Below, piece after piece: positions 48,187 through 59,689 of a stretch of 64,000 nucleotides of DNA. Positions within the stretch are counted from its first letter, which is position 1; every line of letters begins with the position of its first letter. The notes below the pieces were generated by a model that did no database searches, had not been told where the DNA came from, and saw nothing but the letters and a program-made list of their open reading frames with translations. The DNA comes from Valencia hispanica (taxonomy: Eukaryota > Chordata > Actinopteri > Cyprinodontiformes > Valenciidae), in assembly GCA_963556495.2 (NCBI GenBank), contig OY747707.1, positions 36,224,371 to 36,288,370 of the forward strand, in the 5' to 3' direction. Made by a program: the position numbers and the translations under genes.

Positions 48187-48555
48187 ATGTCTGTATGTAA
48201 ACTAAGGCAGTTAAGAAAACGGCAATTTAACGCAGCTCGGGCTAAGTGCCCAATCAGAGACACAAACAATGGAAGCAATTAGGGAGATAAATACATTGCA
48301 ACCGGTAATTAATAGGTGTGAAATGACCTGCAGTACGGAGTGAAATCCGCGCATTTAATTAAAAAGATTAGATAAGTACGCAATGTCACATTAATTTCTT
48401 TACACATAAGTCAAATTAAGTTTTTGGAATTAAGTTACACTCACACGTGCTTTTGGAAGCTAGCATTGAAATAATCTGTAACTCAACACTTCAACAGAAA
48501 GGAGTTAAAATAAAAGATTTCCATTGAAACCTGCTCAGTCCACTAACACATGCAC
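48187..48555. other. Non-coding stretch, nothing recognised
   Basis: AT-rich sequence between two repeats with no visible gene. Confidence 0.35.
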
Positions 48556-48599
48556 ACTGGGTCTCATCCAGTGTGTCAAATATCCTCCCCCTCCCCCCG

Positions 48600-48860
48600 T
48601 GTTTGAGAGACCTTGTGTTAGACACTGAACTCCACATTTCTCACAATGGGCTCATTGATGTGATACATGTTTGTATGTGTGAGTAAGTAAAGAGTGGGAG
48701 AAAGAGCAAAGCACTGCATGAACAGAATAACAAGTGTGAATGAGCGTGTGAGTGAATGAATGAACGAGTGGAGCCGTGTGAAGCACCGCTTAGAATCTCG
48801 CCAAGGTTAAAAAGGCGACAAGTGCAATTTAGCTTTGTTGTCTCTGCGAAGGCAAAAATG
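48600..48860 (+). mobile_element. SINE-like repeat copy, related to 45570-45850
   Basis: TTAGACACTGAACTCCACATTTCTCACAATG is shared nearly exactly with about 45663-45695. A GTGAATGAGCGTGTGAGTG-type tail and then GAAGCACCGCTTAGAATC and GCCAAGGTTAAAAAGGC match the sister copy (GCCAAGGTTAAAAGGCTC). The polymerase III promoter head is truncated. Confidence 0.6.
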
Positions 48861-49197
48861 TAAAATATGCTTCGGCAGTTCAGGCATATATCTGCAGAAA
48901 ACAAGAAATTAAAGAGCCTTGTAATCGTATTGTCTGTCAGCCCATGTGCCTTCAGAGAACAAGCTTCTTGGAACGCTCAAAAGAAAACCTGTTCTGGCTG
49001 CATATAGATGCAAAATGAATCTGCATCAAATTAGTGACCATTTAACTTGTATTTTTGGGAAACCCAGATTGTTGCAGGAGCAATATTTGGTAATGTAATG
49101 ACCAACAAGCCCTGTGGTGGACCAGCAACCTGTCCACTTCATTGTTCAAACGTGACTCTTTATCGCTTAGCTACAGGCGTGTGTGAGTGTTTTAATA

Positions 49198-50150
49198 CAA
49201 TGGCTTGCAAAGGTATTCATAACTTATAAAAAACAACAAAAAAGAATATTTTACAAACAAAGTGTTGTGTGCATTTTTATTCAGCCTCCTTGAGCCAATC
49301 CTTTTTAGAACCATATTCCATTTGGAAGTCTTTGGGTGTATCTCTCTATTAGCTTGGCCTGGAAACTGAACCATCCCAGTCGTAGGTCTTCAGCAACCTC
49401 TTAACTGTTTTTCTTACATGATTGCCCTGTATTTTGCTCTGTCCGTCTTCCAATTAACTCTTGACCAGCTTCACTGTCCTTAATGAAGAAAAAAAAGATC
49501 CCCACAGCATGATGTTGCCACCACAGTGTTTCACAGTGAGGGTGATCATTTTACTCTACACAAAGTGTTTGAAAGCCAGAAGGTTTAATTTTAGTCTCGT
49601 CCGACAAGAACTCCTTCTACAAGTTTCTTATGTTCCCTACAAGTCTTTGGCAACTGCAGGATTTCTTACAGCTGCCACTTTTACTCAGCAGCCAGATTTG
49701 TGGAGTGCCAAACTAATAGTTTTAGACAACTCATTCTACCACCTGAGCTGTGGAAGTCTGTGGGATCAAGAGTAATGCTCCACTTCCCTAGTCTGTCAAT
49801 TTACATAGATGGTCATGTTTTGGTTGGCTTACAGCTGTGCTAGCACTCTTCAAAGCGTTGAAAAAAGTTTCATAACCTAACCCTGCTCTAAACATCTTCC
49901 TCCGTGACCTGTCTGCTGTGTTCATGATGCTGTTTGTTCACTATTGCTGGATTTACACCGAGATTGGAATACACACAGTGGACTCCCTTTACTAATTAGG
50001 TGACTTCCGAAGGTAATTGTTTGCGCTTGGTTTGATTTAGGGGTATGAGAGGAAATGGGGCTGAATATAAATGCACACCAGAGGTTTCTGATTGTTATTC
50101 ACATAATAATTAAAAACTGGAACTTGACAAAATGGCAAGTAGTTTTGGGG
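49198..50150 (-). mobile_element. Tc1-type transposon relic
   Basis: The left end CAATGGCTTGCAAAGGTATTC is a diverged relative of the terminal repeat at 54276. Minus-strand zones follow: CATCCCAGTCGTAGGTCTTCAGC (about 49372), CCCCACAGCATGATGTTGCCACC (about 49500), CTCGTCCGACAAGAACTCCTTC (about 49596, WSDET zone) and CCACCTGAGCTGTGGAAGTC (about 49739). It ends with ACTGGAACTTGACAAAATGG. Many indels. Confidence 0.7.
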
Positions 50151-50301
50151 TGATGAATATATCACAAGCGGTCCAAAATTCAGCCGGACCTACTTCCACT
50201 TTGGGGACTGATCTTTGTGCACATCTGTACTAATGAAGGGTCCTAATGAAGCTATACAAGTGTGTTTGTGTGTGTGTGTGTGTGTGGGGGGGGTTCTGTA
50301 C

Positions 50302-50449
50302 CTGCAATCCAGTTGGGCTCAGTAGACTCCACCACTCTCTATCCAGGCCAAAAACAAAGGCATTGGCCAAACCATGGAGAGGTGCTGACAGGACGTGTAA
50401 AAGGGTGAGAGGGAACGAAGGATCTTCAGGGTAGAAGGCATTATGGAGT
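50302..50449 (-). CDS. Probable internal exon: TM7 region of a heptahelical receptor
   Basis: On the minus strand a pyrimidine-rich acceptor (CTTTTTCTGTCCTCCTCCACCAG before 50449) and a near-ideal donor (TTGCAG|GTACAG at 50302/50301) bound 148 bases that are open in one frame. The peptide starts LHNAFYPEDPSFPL and contains LLHVLSAPLHGLANAFVFGL, a hydrophobic helix with a Pro and an Asn-Ala-x-Val-Phe-Gly end. Then DREWWSLLSPTGLQ looks like helix 8. This pattern is typical of the seventh helix of cAMP-receptor-like or related 7TM receptors. The family assignment is uncertain and the gene is not recognised. Entry phase uses one leading base; exit phase is 0, compatible with 26642-26809. Confidence 0.7.
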
Positions 50450-51950
50450 CTGGTGGAGGAGGACAGAAAAAGACAAAGGGAAGTGCTGAGTTGTAATGCT
50501 GAAAAGTTTTAAATAAAAGAAGCAACCTGCAGGAGAGCTAAAGAGGTGAGGACGAAGTAATTAAAGGAGAAGAAAGACAGCTACAGGACAAAAAAAAAGA
50601 GCAAGAGGCTGATAGAGCAACAGAAAGCGAGGCAGAGGACAAGTGAGTGACAGAGTGAGGGACAGGGTGAGAACGAGAGGTAATGAGAGCAAGTGGCGGA
50701 GGCAGAAAAAGAAGGAGCAAGAGAGGGAAAAGGGGAGGGTGAAAGACCGAGCGAGCTTTATATCAGCGTTTAAGAGCCCATTAGGCAGCGTGAGACGGCT
50801 GGGCTGACACATTCTTGGCTGCTGCTCCGACAGCACGCAGCACTTTACAAGGACAGGGAGATGTGTAGCGCTCGGCTCGCTTCCTCTCCTTCTCACCAAT
50901 TTCTCTCAGCTCTGTTTCCACCTCTCCAGACCACAGTTTCAATGATGCATCTCCTCTCATTGCTAATTTCTTGACCTATCCTGTGCAAACACTCCAACTC
51001 TCCAGTGCGTTCATGTTTAACCATTGATGTCTGTTTTTCATTTTTGGAGACAAGGGTTGGGCAATATTTCGTCTTCCATTTTAGTTGTGTTTCTGTCCCT
51101 GCGAACCTGGGGAACGACCATGGGAAGGAGCGTTGTTGTGAGATGCTGCGGAGAACTAATGGCCGTCTCTGCAAACAATGCTGCTCAGCCATTAACCCTG
51201 GATTAACCCTGTATTAGCACTGCTCGCTAGGTTAGCCTGCCACTAATGCCTTTTATTGATCTATTAGCCAGAGAATCAAACCGTGTGCGGCTCATGGCAT
51301 TTTCTGCACGCGCTGTGTTCAGGGGGTAGGGTGTGAAACCCGGATCTAAGTGGTCACAGCTGTTGACCTCTGGGGGTCAGGAAAGTTATTCTCAGACCGC
51401 CTGCGTCCCCGCCGGGGAAGGAAGACACCAAACCAAACATTTGACGGAAAAGCAACGCTGTTGTATTGTGGTTACAAGGTGTTACGTGAGAGTCTGCAGT
51501 CACTCATCTCAACTGGCTGACAGCCAGCAAAGAAGATCTGTTTCCTTTTTCTGTGATAATGATTTTTTTTGTGTGTGTGTATGTGTGTGTGTGTGTATGA
51601 AATATTTGGCAATAACACCATTGTTGTGTTTCAACTATCCTCCCCATGAATCATATCATAACAGTGTTGCCAACATTGTGACATCTCTGGAACCAGCACC
51701 ACATGAGCATGAACAAACAAGTCATTGCAGCTGCAATTACATCAGCAAAGCTGCACACACCAGGTTTTCAGGCCGTGCTCCCTCCAAAATGTTTCACACA
51801 GCAGAATCATTCATTGTGACACCACTTCAAAATTGGCTTAGCTAATTCATAGCCCTATTCCACACCTACACATTGCCATTACATCCGGTTCCTACTTCTA
51901 TTGTATTCCAAAGTACTTAAATCACATCTTATAAGTCAATTTTTCTTTGC
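50450..51950. other. Intron-like DNA upstream of the receptor exon
   Basis: A purine-rich stretch (about 50540-50740) is the complement of a pyrimidine-rich minus-strand intron segment. The part at about 51100-51300 has repeated ATTAACCCTG/ATTAGC words and balanced composition, possibly a conserved enhancer. A GT repeat lies at about 51571-51597. No upstream transmembrane exon was identified. Confidence 0.3.
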
Positions 51951-51954
51951 TGAT

Positions 51955-52190
51955 GAGTACTTTCAAGAATTATGGACATAAAAATGATCAAGTCTCACTA
52001 TTTTATTTGATTGTATGGTACTCTCTGAAAACTTTGTATTACACCCTATCTCATTATTTTGGTTTTGATCTCGTTTGGGCCAGTTGACTCGGATGAAATA
52101 TGACAGATTAAACCCCAAATTAAGCCAAAATAACTCTGAGACCCAAAGCTGGTAGAAATTATTTATTGGAGTCATAAAAACACATCTCCT
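51955..52190. repeat. Dispersed repeat relic related to 1768-2265
   Basis: Shares GTTTGGGCCAG, GAAATATGACAGATT, a GCCAAAATAACTC-like block and TGGAGTCATAAAAAC in the same order and spacing with the copy at 1768-1880. Family not recognised. Same orientation. Confidence 0.45.
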
Positions 52191-54270
52191 TACAGTATAC
52201 TGTGAAGAAGATACAGCTGCATTATATTAGAAAAGCATGCTGCATGTCAGACAATATCGGCTGCAATTAACCCAAATTTATTCACTCTTCTCTTTTGTTT
52301 TCCATCATCATTACGTCTTCACCACTTTCCAAGCCTATGGGCCAAGCAAATCTACGTCAGGTTTCGTCAATATGTGCAGTGAGAGTCCATCCAACTGACC
52401 AAATCTTTGATTTGCATGAACAGCCTTAATTTATGTCCCTTGAAATACTCCAGTCTTACAAATTTTACATCAAAGCTGTCCTTTAAATCTGCGGTTGTCA
52501 AAGCCGCTGAAGTTTGCCACAAGAGCAGCCGAGACGAGGTGGATCTGGTACCAGTGTTTTGCCATTCTAATCATTGCAAGGCGGGTTTCCGCTGCTCTTT
52601 ATTTAAAACCAAACTAACGTCTTAATACCAATACATCATACTATTGCATATCTGACCAAGGATTTCAGTGCTACGGAGTTTACATCATTTAATGTTACTG
52701 AAATGTTGCAGCAATCACCCAATAATAATGTTATTTAAACATTAATTTACATCATGAAATAACAGTCTATTGAGTCACTCACCTCCGCATGGTAAATGCT
52801 TGTAGTGGCTCCAAATGGCAGCAGCCACACCTACTTTATGGATAATTCGGCAAATAAGTATCACGGATCACTACACAATTTCAATTTCAAAATTCCATAC
52901 TTCAAAAATGAAAATCTCAAAAATGAAATCTCAACATCATTCCTGGTTTTAGAAAACATTAAACATTTGACTACAAATTTTTAACCTTTAACTGTTTGAA
53001 CAGTAATCTGATTTTAACCATCAATTCTACACATCACTAAACAAAACAGAGTGGGCTATGTGAACATTTCCCAGTCTATTTGGCATCGAGACTAAAACAC
53101 ATCTGCTCCATTTCCAAAGCTATAACTCTTGGACTTGTAAGAATATGTTAGGATTGGAGGATACACTAAACGCAGATTTTTTAAAGCAAAATTTATGAAT
53201 AATAGTACCTTTATTCTGCTTTATTTAAAAAAAATACTGCCTTGCAAAAAGTTACACACTGAATTCCACACCTTTCATCCTAATGCACACACACTATACA
53301 AAACAGGAGCACATCGGAAGAGACATAGACTTCAATCACAGGAAAGGACTTGAAGATCCACAAAGAGAGCCTTATTTCCTATCAAATAAACCCTTATAAC
53401 AATCAGTATTCAAATCAGACGGCAGCAGAAATACCCTGTAAATTTGCCCAGATTAGCTCTTGTTAAGGTCAGTGTGATGAACCACAGGTCATATATGCAT
53501 TCCTTCTCTAAATTAAGGTTAACTCTCAATGTTGCCCATCACTTCATATGGCTTGGTGACGGCTTTTTTGTTGTTGTAGTTTTTTTTTAGCAAAGTATGA
53601 AACAGTTTGTTGTTATACTGCCATATTATGAGCTACAATAATTAGCACTGCATCAGTAATGGACAAAATAAACACATTATTAAATGTGTGAATGGCTTAC
53701 ACTTTTTTTTTTCCTGTGTGGGAGTGTACAGTGTGTGCATTGTGTAATCGTGTGCATGTGTGTTTTTTTTAGGTTAGAATCTCAAAATCGTGTTCGAACG
53801 CCTAATCAGAAATTAAAATATTTCACTTAAAATCTGAAATCCTGCTGTTGCAATTTTCAACCTAATATTCTTGAAAAAATAAAAAGCAGTCTTATGTTAA
53901 CACCATTATGCTCTAAATATGATGCAATATTGGCAACATCACACTAGAGCTCTGCAAATAGATTAACCTCACTTTTAAAAGCGGGACAGACAAGACAAAA
54001 TAAGTTCCTATATCGAAGGATAAGACATTAAGGCTCAATGTAATTTGTTAAAATCAGTTAAAAATTGTACTGAATGCTATAATTTCAAACAAAAGTAATC
54101 TACAAGTTCCAAATGTGACAATATTCATAATGAAATTAATAAAAAACAAAGTTGCTAGAAAGAGGGCATTTTTGAGCCTCGCTCTCAAAATAGCTTTTTC
54201 CCACTATGCGTTATAATTTGTCAGATCAAGGGAGCTTCCGCAGAGCTTTTATCAATGTGTAATATACTCT
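52191..54270. other. AT-rich non-coding stretch
   Basis: No gene is seen. TGCCTTGCAAAAAGTTACACACTG (about 53239) may be a remnant of a Tc1-type terminal repeat. T runs lie near 53580 and 53703. Confidence 0.35.
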
Positions 54271-54275
54271 ATATA

Positions 54276-54480
54276 CAGTGGCTTGCAAAAGTATTCGGCC
54301 CCCTTGAACTTTTCCACATTTTGTCACATTACAGCCACAAACATGAATCTATTTTATTGGAATTCCAAGTGAAAGACCAAAACAAAGTGGTGTACACGTG
54401 AGAAGTGGAACGAAAATTGTACATGATTCCAAACATTTTTTACAAATAAATAACTGAAAAGTGGGGTGTGCGTAATTATT
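54276..54480. repeat. Left terminal inverted repeat of the Tc1-type element
   Basis: About 205 bases, inverted relative to 55663-55867. Inner sub-repeats (CTTGAACTTTTCCACATTTTGT and the CACTTTTCAGTTATTT complement at the inner edge) may be transposase binding sites, as in elements with internal and external direct repeats. Confidence 0.9.
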
Positions 54481-54492
54481 CAGCCCCCTAAA

Positions 54493-55498
54493 TCAAAGCT
54501 TTGTAGAACCACCGTCTGCTGCAATTACAGCTGCCAGTCTTTTAGGGTATGTCTCTACCAGCTTTGCACATCTAGAGACTGAAATTCTTGCCCATTCTTC
54601 TTTGCAAAACAGCTCCAGCTCAGTCAGATTAGATGGACAGCGTTTGTGAACAGCAGTTTTCAGATATTGCCACAGATTCTCGATTGGATTTAGATCTGGA
54701 CTTTGACTGGGCCATTCTAACACATGGATAGGTTTTGTTTTAAACCATTCCATTGTTGCCCTGGCTTTATGTTTAGGGTCGTTGTCCTGCTGGAAGGTGA
54801 ACCTCCGCCCCAGTCTCAAGTCTTTTGCAGACTCCAAGAGGTTTTCTTCCAAGATTGCCCTGTATTTGGCTCCATCCATCTTCCCATCAACTCTGACCGG
54901 CTTCCCTGTCCCTGCTGAAGAGAAGCACCCCCAGAGCATGATGCTGCCACCACCATATTTGACAGTGGGGATGGTGTGTTCAGAGTGATGTGCAGGGTTA
55001 GTTTTCACCCACACATAGCGTTTTGCATTCCATTTTGGTCTCATCTGACCAGAGCACCTTCTTCCACATGTTTGCTGTGTCCCCCACATGGCTTGTGGCA
55101 AACTGCAAACAGGACTTCTTATGGTTTTCCTTTAACAATGGCTTTCTTCTTGCCACTCTTCCATAAAGGCCAACTTTGTGCAGTGCACCACTAATAGTTG
55201 TCCTATGGACAGATTCCCCCACCTGAGCTGTAGATCTCTGCAGCTCGTCCAGAGTCACCATGGGCCTCTTGGCTGCATTTCTGATCAGCGCTCTCCTTGT
55301 TCGGCCTGTGAGTTTAGGTGGACGGCCTTGTCTTGGTAGGTTTACAGTTGTGCCATACTCTTTCCATTTCTGAATGATCGCTTGAACAGTGCTCCGTGGG
55401 ATGTTCAAGGCTTGGGAAATCTTTTTGTAGCCTAAGCCTGCTTTAAATTTCTCAATAACTTTATCCCTGACCTGTCTGGTGTGTTCTTTGAACTTCAT
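54493..55498 (-). pseudogene. Tc1-type transposase with a frameshifting deletion
   Basis: ATG at 55498, TAG-type end at 54493, 1006 bases, so not a multiple of three. The N-terminal part (55498 to about 55040) has the paired-like helix-turn-helix DNA-binding region: KVIEKFKAGLGYKKISQALN, then PRSTVQAIIQKW, then a GRPPKLT linker. The first catalytic Asp is in LWSDETK. Just after it about 13-14 bases present in relatives are missing, which shifts the frame. The remaining frame (to 54493) has YGGGSIMLWGCFS, the second Asp in QQDNDPKH and Glu in NPIENLW, spaced as DD34E. It ends near VIAADGGSTK. Apart from the break it looks intact. Confidence 0.92.
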
Positions 55499-55662
55499 GG
55501 TGTTGTTGCTCCCAACATTCTCTTAGACAACCTCTGAGGCCGTCACAGGGCAGCTGTATTTGTACTGACATTAGATTACACACAGGTGCACTCTATTTAG
55601 TCATTAGCACTCATCAGGCAATGTCTATGGGCAACTGACTGCATTCAGACCAAAGGGGGCTG

Positions 55663-55867
55663 AATAATTACGCACACCCCACTTTTCAGTTATTTGTTTG
55701 TAAAAAATGTTTGGAATCATGTATGATTTTCGTTCCACTTCTCACGTGTACACCACTTTGTATTGGTCTTTCACGCGGAATTCCAATAAAATTGATTCAT
55801 GTTTGTGGCTAAAATGTGACAAAATGTGGAAAGGTTCAAGGGGGCCGAATACTTTTGCAAGCTACTG
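55663..55867. repeat. Right terminal inverted repeat of the Tc1-type element
   Basis: Inverse copy of 54276-54480. Differences are single substitutions spread along the repeat, with no indel noticed. Confidence 0.9.
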
Positions 55868-56112
55868 TATAGTGCCAGAAACTCTCGCACGTCAGGACAT
55901 TTAGTCAGAAGCTTTTATAACATGAAAAGAAATGAATGCATGGGACAAAAACACAGCTGTGTAAACATGTTTCCACAGACATCATGAAGCTGCACACGGT
56001 TTTTATGTTTTCATTAATGGTGCAGTCCATTGTGAGTCTAAAAGTTCCCAAGATGACCAAATCTTCAAATTATTTTGATCTTGCAACCAATGGATGCAAC
56101 ATATGGCATCTT

Positions 56113-57115
56113 ACAGTGGATACAAGAAGTGTACACACCTCTGATAAAATGGCCTGTGCCTGTATAGCGCTTTATCTACTCCAGAGGACTCCAAAGAGCA
56201 TTACACTACATTTAGTTATTCACTAACTCACACACGCTGATGATATTTTTCAAATCTTTACCTACAATGTGACATATTTCCTGCATATTTTAAAAGATTA
56301 ACAAATCTTTTTGGGGGCAAACATAAACTAAAAGGTGGTTAAGGAATCTGTTTCTTCAGCTGTTCAGCTGTCCAAGTACACATTACCATTCTTTTGCTAA
56401 ATTCATGGTTCCAGAAAGGATACGTAGGAATAAAGTAATGAAACAACAGAGATATCTAAAAGCTTAATGGTCCTCCAAAAGAGATTAAAAAAAATATAGA
56501 CCAGGGGCTTCCTAGAAGTTGACAGCCAAACTGGAGGAGCGGAAGAAAGTTCTGGTAATGGCAAGTTGAGTGTTCTACCAGGACCAAAAATGTCCTTTAT
56601 TCTTCATGCGTCGTAAAGCAGAAGGGCTGATTTCTTCTGAATAAAATCTCCAGGCCTGGCAAAAAATAAATAAATAAAACTCCTGAAACCTTGAATGTGT
56701 CTGACTCTTGGGCTACAATTTAAAAAACAACATCTGGCACAAAAACAATACTAAAAAACCTAAAAGAAAAAACAACCACACCTTCAGAGAAACATGGTGA
56801 TGGCAGCATCATGCTCTGGGAGTTCTCTTTTATTCAGCTGCAAATTGGGTTCTTCCTCAAGCTGGATAAAAATGAGGGACATTTCCAGTTTTGGGAAAGA
56901 GGGAACTCATGTCTCAGTATAGAAAAGACCTCAAGGATACAACGGCTTCCCCAGCAAAACATCCCGTTTATAAAAGTTAGATAAATAATCAACTAAAGTC
57001 CTGAACTAAATTTGTAGGTTGTAGTGAGTTATGAATAAGAGTCCTCACAATTTCATTTCTATTGAGAATTTCTTAAAGGCGTAGATAAATATTGCCAAAA
57101 CAACTAGAATTTATT
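56113..57115 (+). mobile_element. Tc1-type transposon relic with nested SINE tail
   Basis: ACAGTGGATACAAGAAGTGTACACACC (56113) resembles the terminal repeat of another Tc1-type group. After a foreign piece (56151-56243) the plus-strand relic continues with GAGAAACATGGTGATGGCAGCATCATGC (about 56789, GGSIMLWG zone) and CAGCAAAACATCCCG (about 56952). Frames are broken throughout. Confidence 0.5.
56151..56243 (-). mobile_element. SINE 3' fragment inside a Tc1 relic
   Basis: CTGTATAGCGCTTTATC followed by CATTACACTACATTTAGTTATTCAC matches the 3' part of the SINE at 61208-61497 in the same orientation. Only about 90 bases remain, so the copy is 5' truncated. Confidence 0.5.
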
Positions 57116-57859
57116 TATCCCACAGAAACCCAAGCTTCAATTTGTTGGAAATGCTGTCAGACCAGGTTTCTTTTATTATTATTAAAAGCATGCTAACCTA
57201 ACCAACAGAAAATTATTATACCAAAAGGTTTATTGGAAATGTTAAGTAAAATGCACTTTAGTCAGCTCAGGCCCAAGGCTTTCTCTTCAAAACACAAGCA
57301 CTGTTTGTTGAAGATTTTGGACTCTGTAACCTTACTGACAACCACGTCTATAAAGCAATCTGATGAAGTGAGGGGACTCTAAAAAGCTTCATATTTTCGT
57401 CTAGGATTACAAATAAGAGGCACTCTAACTGTAAATTAAGCTTAGCAAGAATGAGATTTCCTTCCCTCCTCCTTCTTTCCCTTAAAACCTGTCGACAACT
57501 GCAGGAGAACAGAACAAGAGATTATTAGAGCGATTGGTCCACAAATCTGCTTATAATCCTCCCTTATCCTCTTTTGCAGCATCGAGGTTTCAAGGTTTAT
57601 TTGCTATTAATCTGTCTCCATTTACCTCCCAACAACCCACATTGAGAAGTTGCGACTAGAGAAAGGACACCCGGAAAGTTGGATGGGCAGAGGTTGGAGA
57701 TACACCTGTTAAAGAGAAACCGTACCTTCTCTGTCGTTCCGTTAAGGGTGTTAACTGAGTGTCTGCGCACGGCTTTAAATAAAACCAACAGTGCAGCCAA
57801 TGGAGCGTAGAGTGGCGTGTGTTTGCGGCTCGTCAGAGTGAGGGCCATTTCAGAGCAAC
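57116..57859. other. Non-coding stretch before a CpG-rich block
   Basis: No gene is assigned. The frame on the minus strand at 57597-57848 begins in the CpG-rich shore and has no splice support or recognised motif. Confidence 0.3.
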
Positions 57860-58520
57860 GCTGCTTGTTTTCTGGGTTAGCGTACCGCGGTATCTCCGAG
57901 GACCAGACCAGCTGCTGCTCACATTCATTTCACTTCCCATTAAAGGTGAAATAAATCAGAGTCCCCACAGAACCTCCGGAGAGATGAAGGAAGCACACAC
58001 ACACACACGCACACAGTCTTCGTCAGGCAGAGGAAGTTGGACGTGTGCAAACAGAACTAAACGCGAATTAATTCTTGTGTGCGCGCGCGCGTGTGTGTGT
58101 GTGTGTTAAAAGGCGTCTGCACACAGCATAACCTGGATCGCATGCACGGAAAATATCAGAAAGGGGAGAAAATGCTGTGTGCGTGCGTGCGTGCGTGTGG
58201 ATGTGTGTGCGTCTCTCTGCATGTGTGAGTATCTGACAGCGCAGCAAGGAGAGTGACTGGGTCTGTGTGAAGGGGGGCTATTTCTGGCGTCTCTCTCTCG
58301 CTCTCTCTCTCTCCCTTTTTTTTCCCTGCTGCCGCAAAGAAACACGATCGGCGTCCGGGAAACGAGAGCTGGCAGCAAGCAATCATCTGCCTGCCGTGCG
58401 CACACACACATACACACGCACACACACCACTCAGACAGCACCTCGCAGCGCTGAGCAACACGCGCCATGGCAACGGAACAGCCGCAATTAGAGGCGAAGA
58501 GCCTTTTCCCCTCCATCGAG
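57860..58520. promoter_or_regulatory. CpG-rich block with alternating CG/GT tracts
   Basis: CpG-rich DNA holds a (CG)(GT)n run (58079-58106), GTGC units (about 58172-58197), a CT-rich patch (about 58290-58324) and CA units (about 58401-58428). A CpG island or promoter is possible for the minus-strand receptor gene or a plus-strand transcript. No exon is demonstrated. Confidence 0.3.
58079..58106. repeat. (CG)n-(GT)n microsatellite
   Basis: About 28 bases of alternating CG and then GT units. Confidence 0.9.
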
Positions 58521-59640
58521 GGAGAGACGGAGAGCAAAATGAAAGGAAGAAAGAGAGCAGGCGAGAGGGAGAGAGAGGGGGAGAATAGTGTCAGGGAAAA
58601 CAGCACGGCAGAGGAAAGAAGCAGAAGAGGGAAGCGTGATAAAGAAGTGAAAATGAGTAGGAGCAAGGCTGGGGGGGGTTGAAGGCTAAGAGGTGAAGGG
58701 GTGAGGTTGAGCAAAAGAAGAGGGATATTCAAAATAGGAGATTTCGCAACAAACAAACGGAAAACCAAGATAAAACAAGGAGGGAAAAGAAAGGCAAAGA
58801 GGTTAGATGAGAAGGGTGGAGGCGTGTAGTGAAGGAGGGGGGAGGCAAGCTGTTTCTCCTGTGTGAGCCAGGCTAATGAAAGATGAATGAGGGAGGCAGC
58901 GGTGGGGAAGGAGAGTGTGGCTGCAGGCGATGCCTGGCTGAGCCTGCTGTGCATGTGTGCGTGTGCGCCTAAGGCCTGACGAGGTTTGCGTGCATGCCAG
59001 AGTCGAGCGGCAGGGATGATGTTGTGTATACAATATCAGGAGCAAATGGTCAACCATAATAAACACACACACATGCAGGGATCATAAACATGCAGGAGCG
59101 CATAAATGGTGTGCGCAGCTCGCGGTAGCGTCAACCTGCCACCACCTGTACGCGTGCAGTCAATCATTAGAACTCTCGCTGCATCTCCGAGCCTCGCTCA
59201 CTTATGCAGACCCTCCATCTATCATGCTGTCAGTCACTCTTTGAACCCGTCTCTCGGCGCCCTCCAGAGTCTGCGCTAAATCCCTCATTTGCCACCTCTC
59301 CCGATCTCCTCCAATATCCCACCCTGCCATTCAGTCTATACCACTACCCAGCAATCAATTTGCCTCGTCCCTCTCTGACAGAGTTCACCTTTTCGCCTGC
59401 CTCTAATTGTTGTGCCGAGCATTCTCGGAGCAGCGGGCGAAAGGCACTTCAGCGGCTCGGAGGACAACTCCTTCCCGAAGCGTGGAGGGCAGCCAGACAG
59501 AGAAGTCATCCTGAACTCGATTGCACTTCCTCCTCTCGAGACTGACTGCCTCTACTTCTTCATTTTTCGACGAAGAGTTTCTCGTGTTGTCTGCAGTTAT
59601 TCTACTGACAGCCCCTCTGAACTTTTCGCTGCATAAGAGG
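58521..59640. other. Purine-rich, then mixed non-coding DNA
   Basis: From about 58520 to 58840 the plus strand is strongly purine-rich (GAGAGGGAG-type). The remainder is mixed and GC-moderate. The long minus-strand frame ending at 58106 follows from this bias. No gene is recognised. Confidence 0.35.
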
Positions 59641-59689
59641 TATAAAGGTGACAAAGGTTCCTTGTTTCTGTAAAAATCATAGGCGAGAC

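Larger units (their letters stand above)
54276..55867 (-). mobile_element. Nearly complete Tc1-type DNA transposon
   Basis: A 1592-base element begins CAGTGGCTTGCAAAAG and ends with its inverse (reverse complement CAGTAGCTTGCAAAAG). It is flanked by TA on both sides (54274-54275 and 55868-55869), the target duplication of Tc1/mariner elements. The inverted repeats are about 200 bases long and differ at about eleven positions by my count. One transposase gene lies on the minus strand. Size, TA flanks and layout are those of a full fish Tc1-type element. The modest divergence of the repeats points to a younger insertion than any other copy here. Confidence 0.95.

Noticed and set aside
54724..55194. 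Plus-strand frames within the Tc1-type element
   Set aside because: They are antisense shadows of the transposase pseudogene.
58106..58954. 282-codon minus-strand frame, rich in Leu, Ser and Pro
   Set aside because: It is the complement of a purine-rich tract plus microsatellites. Composition explains the absence of stops, and no domain is visible.
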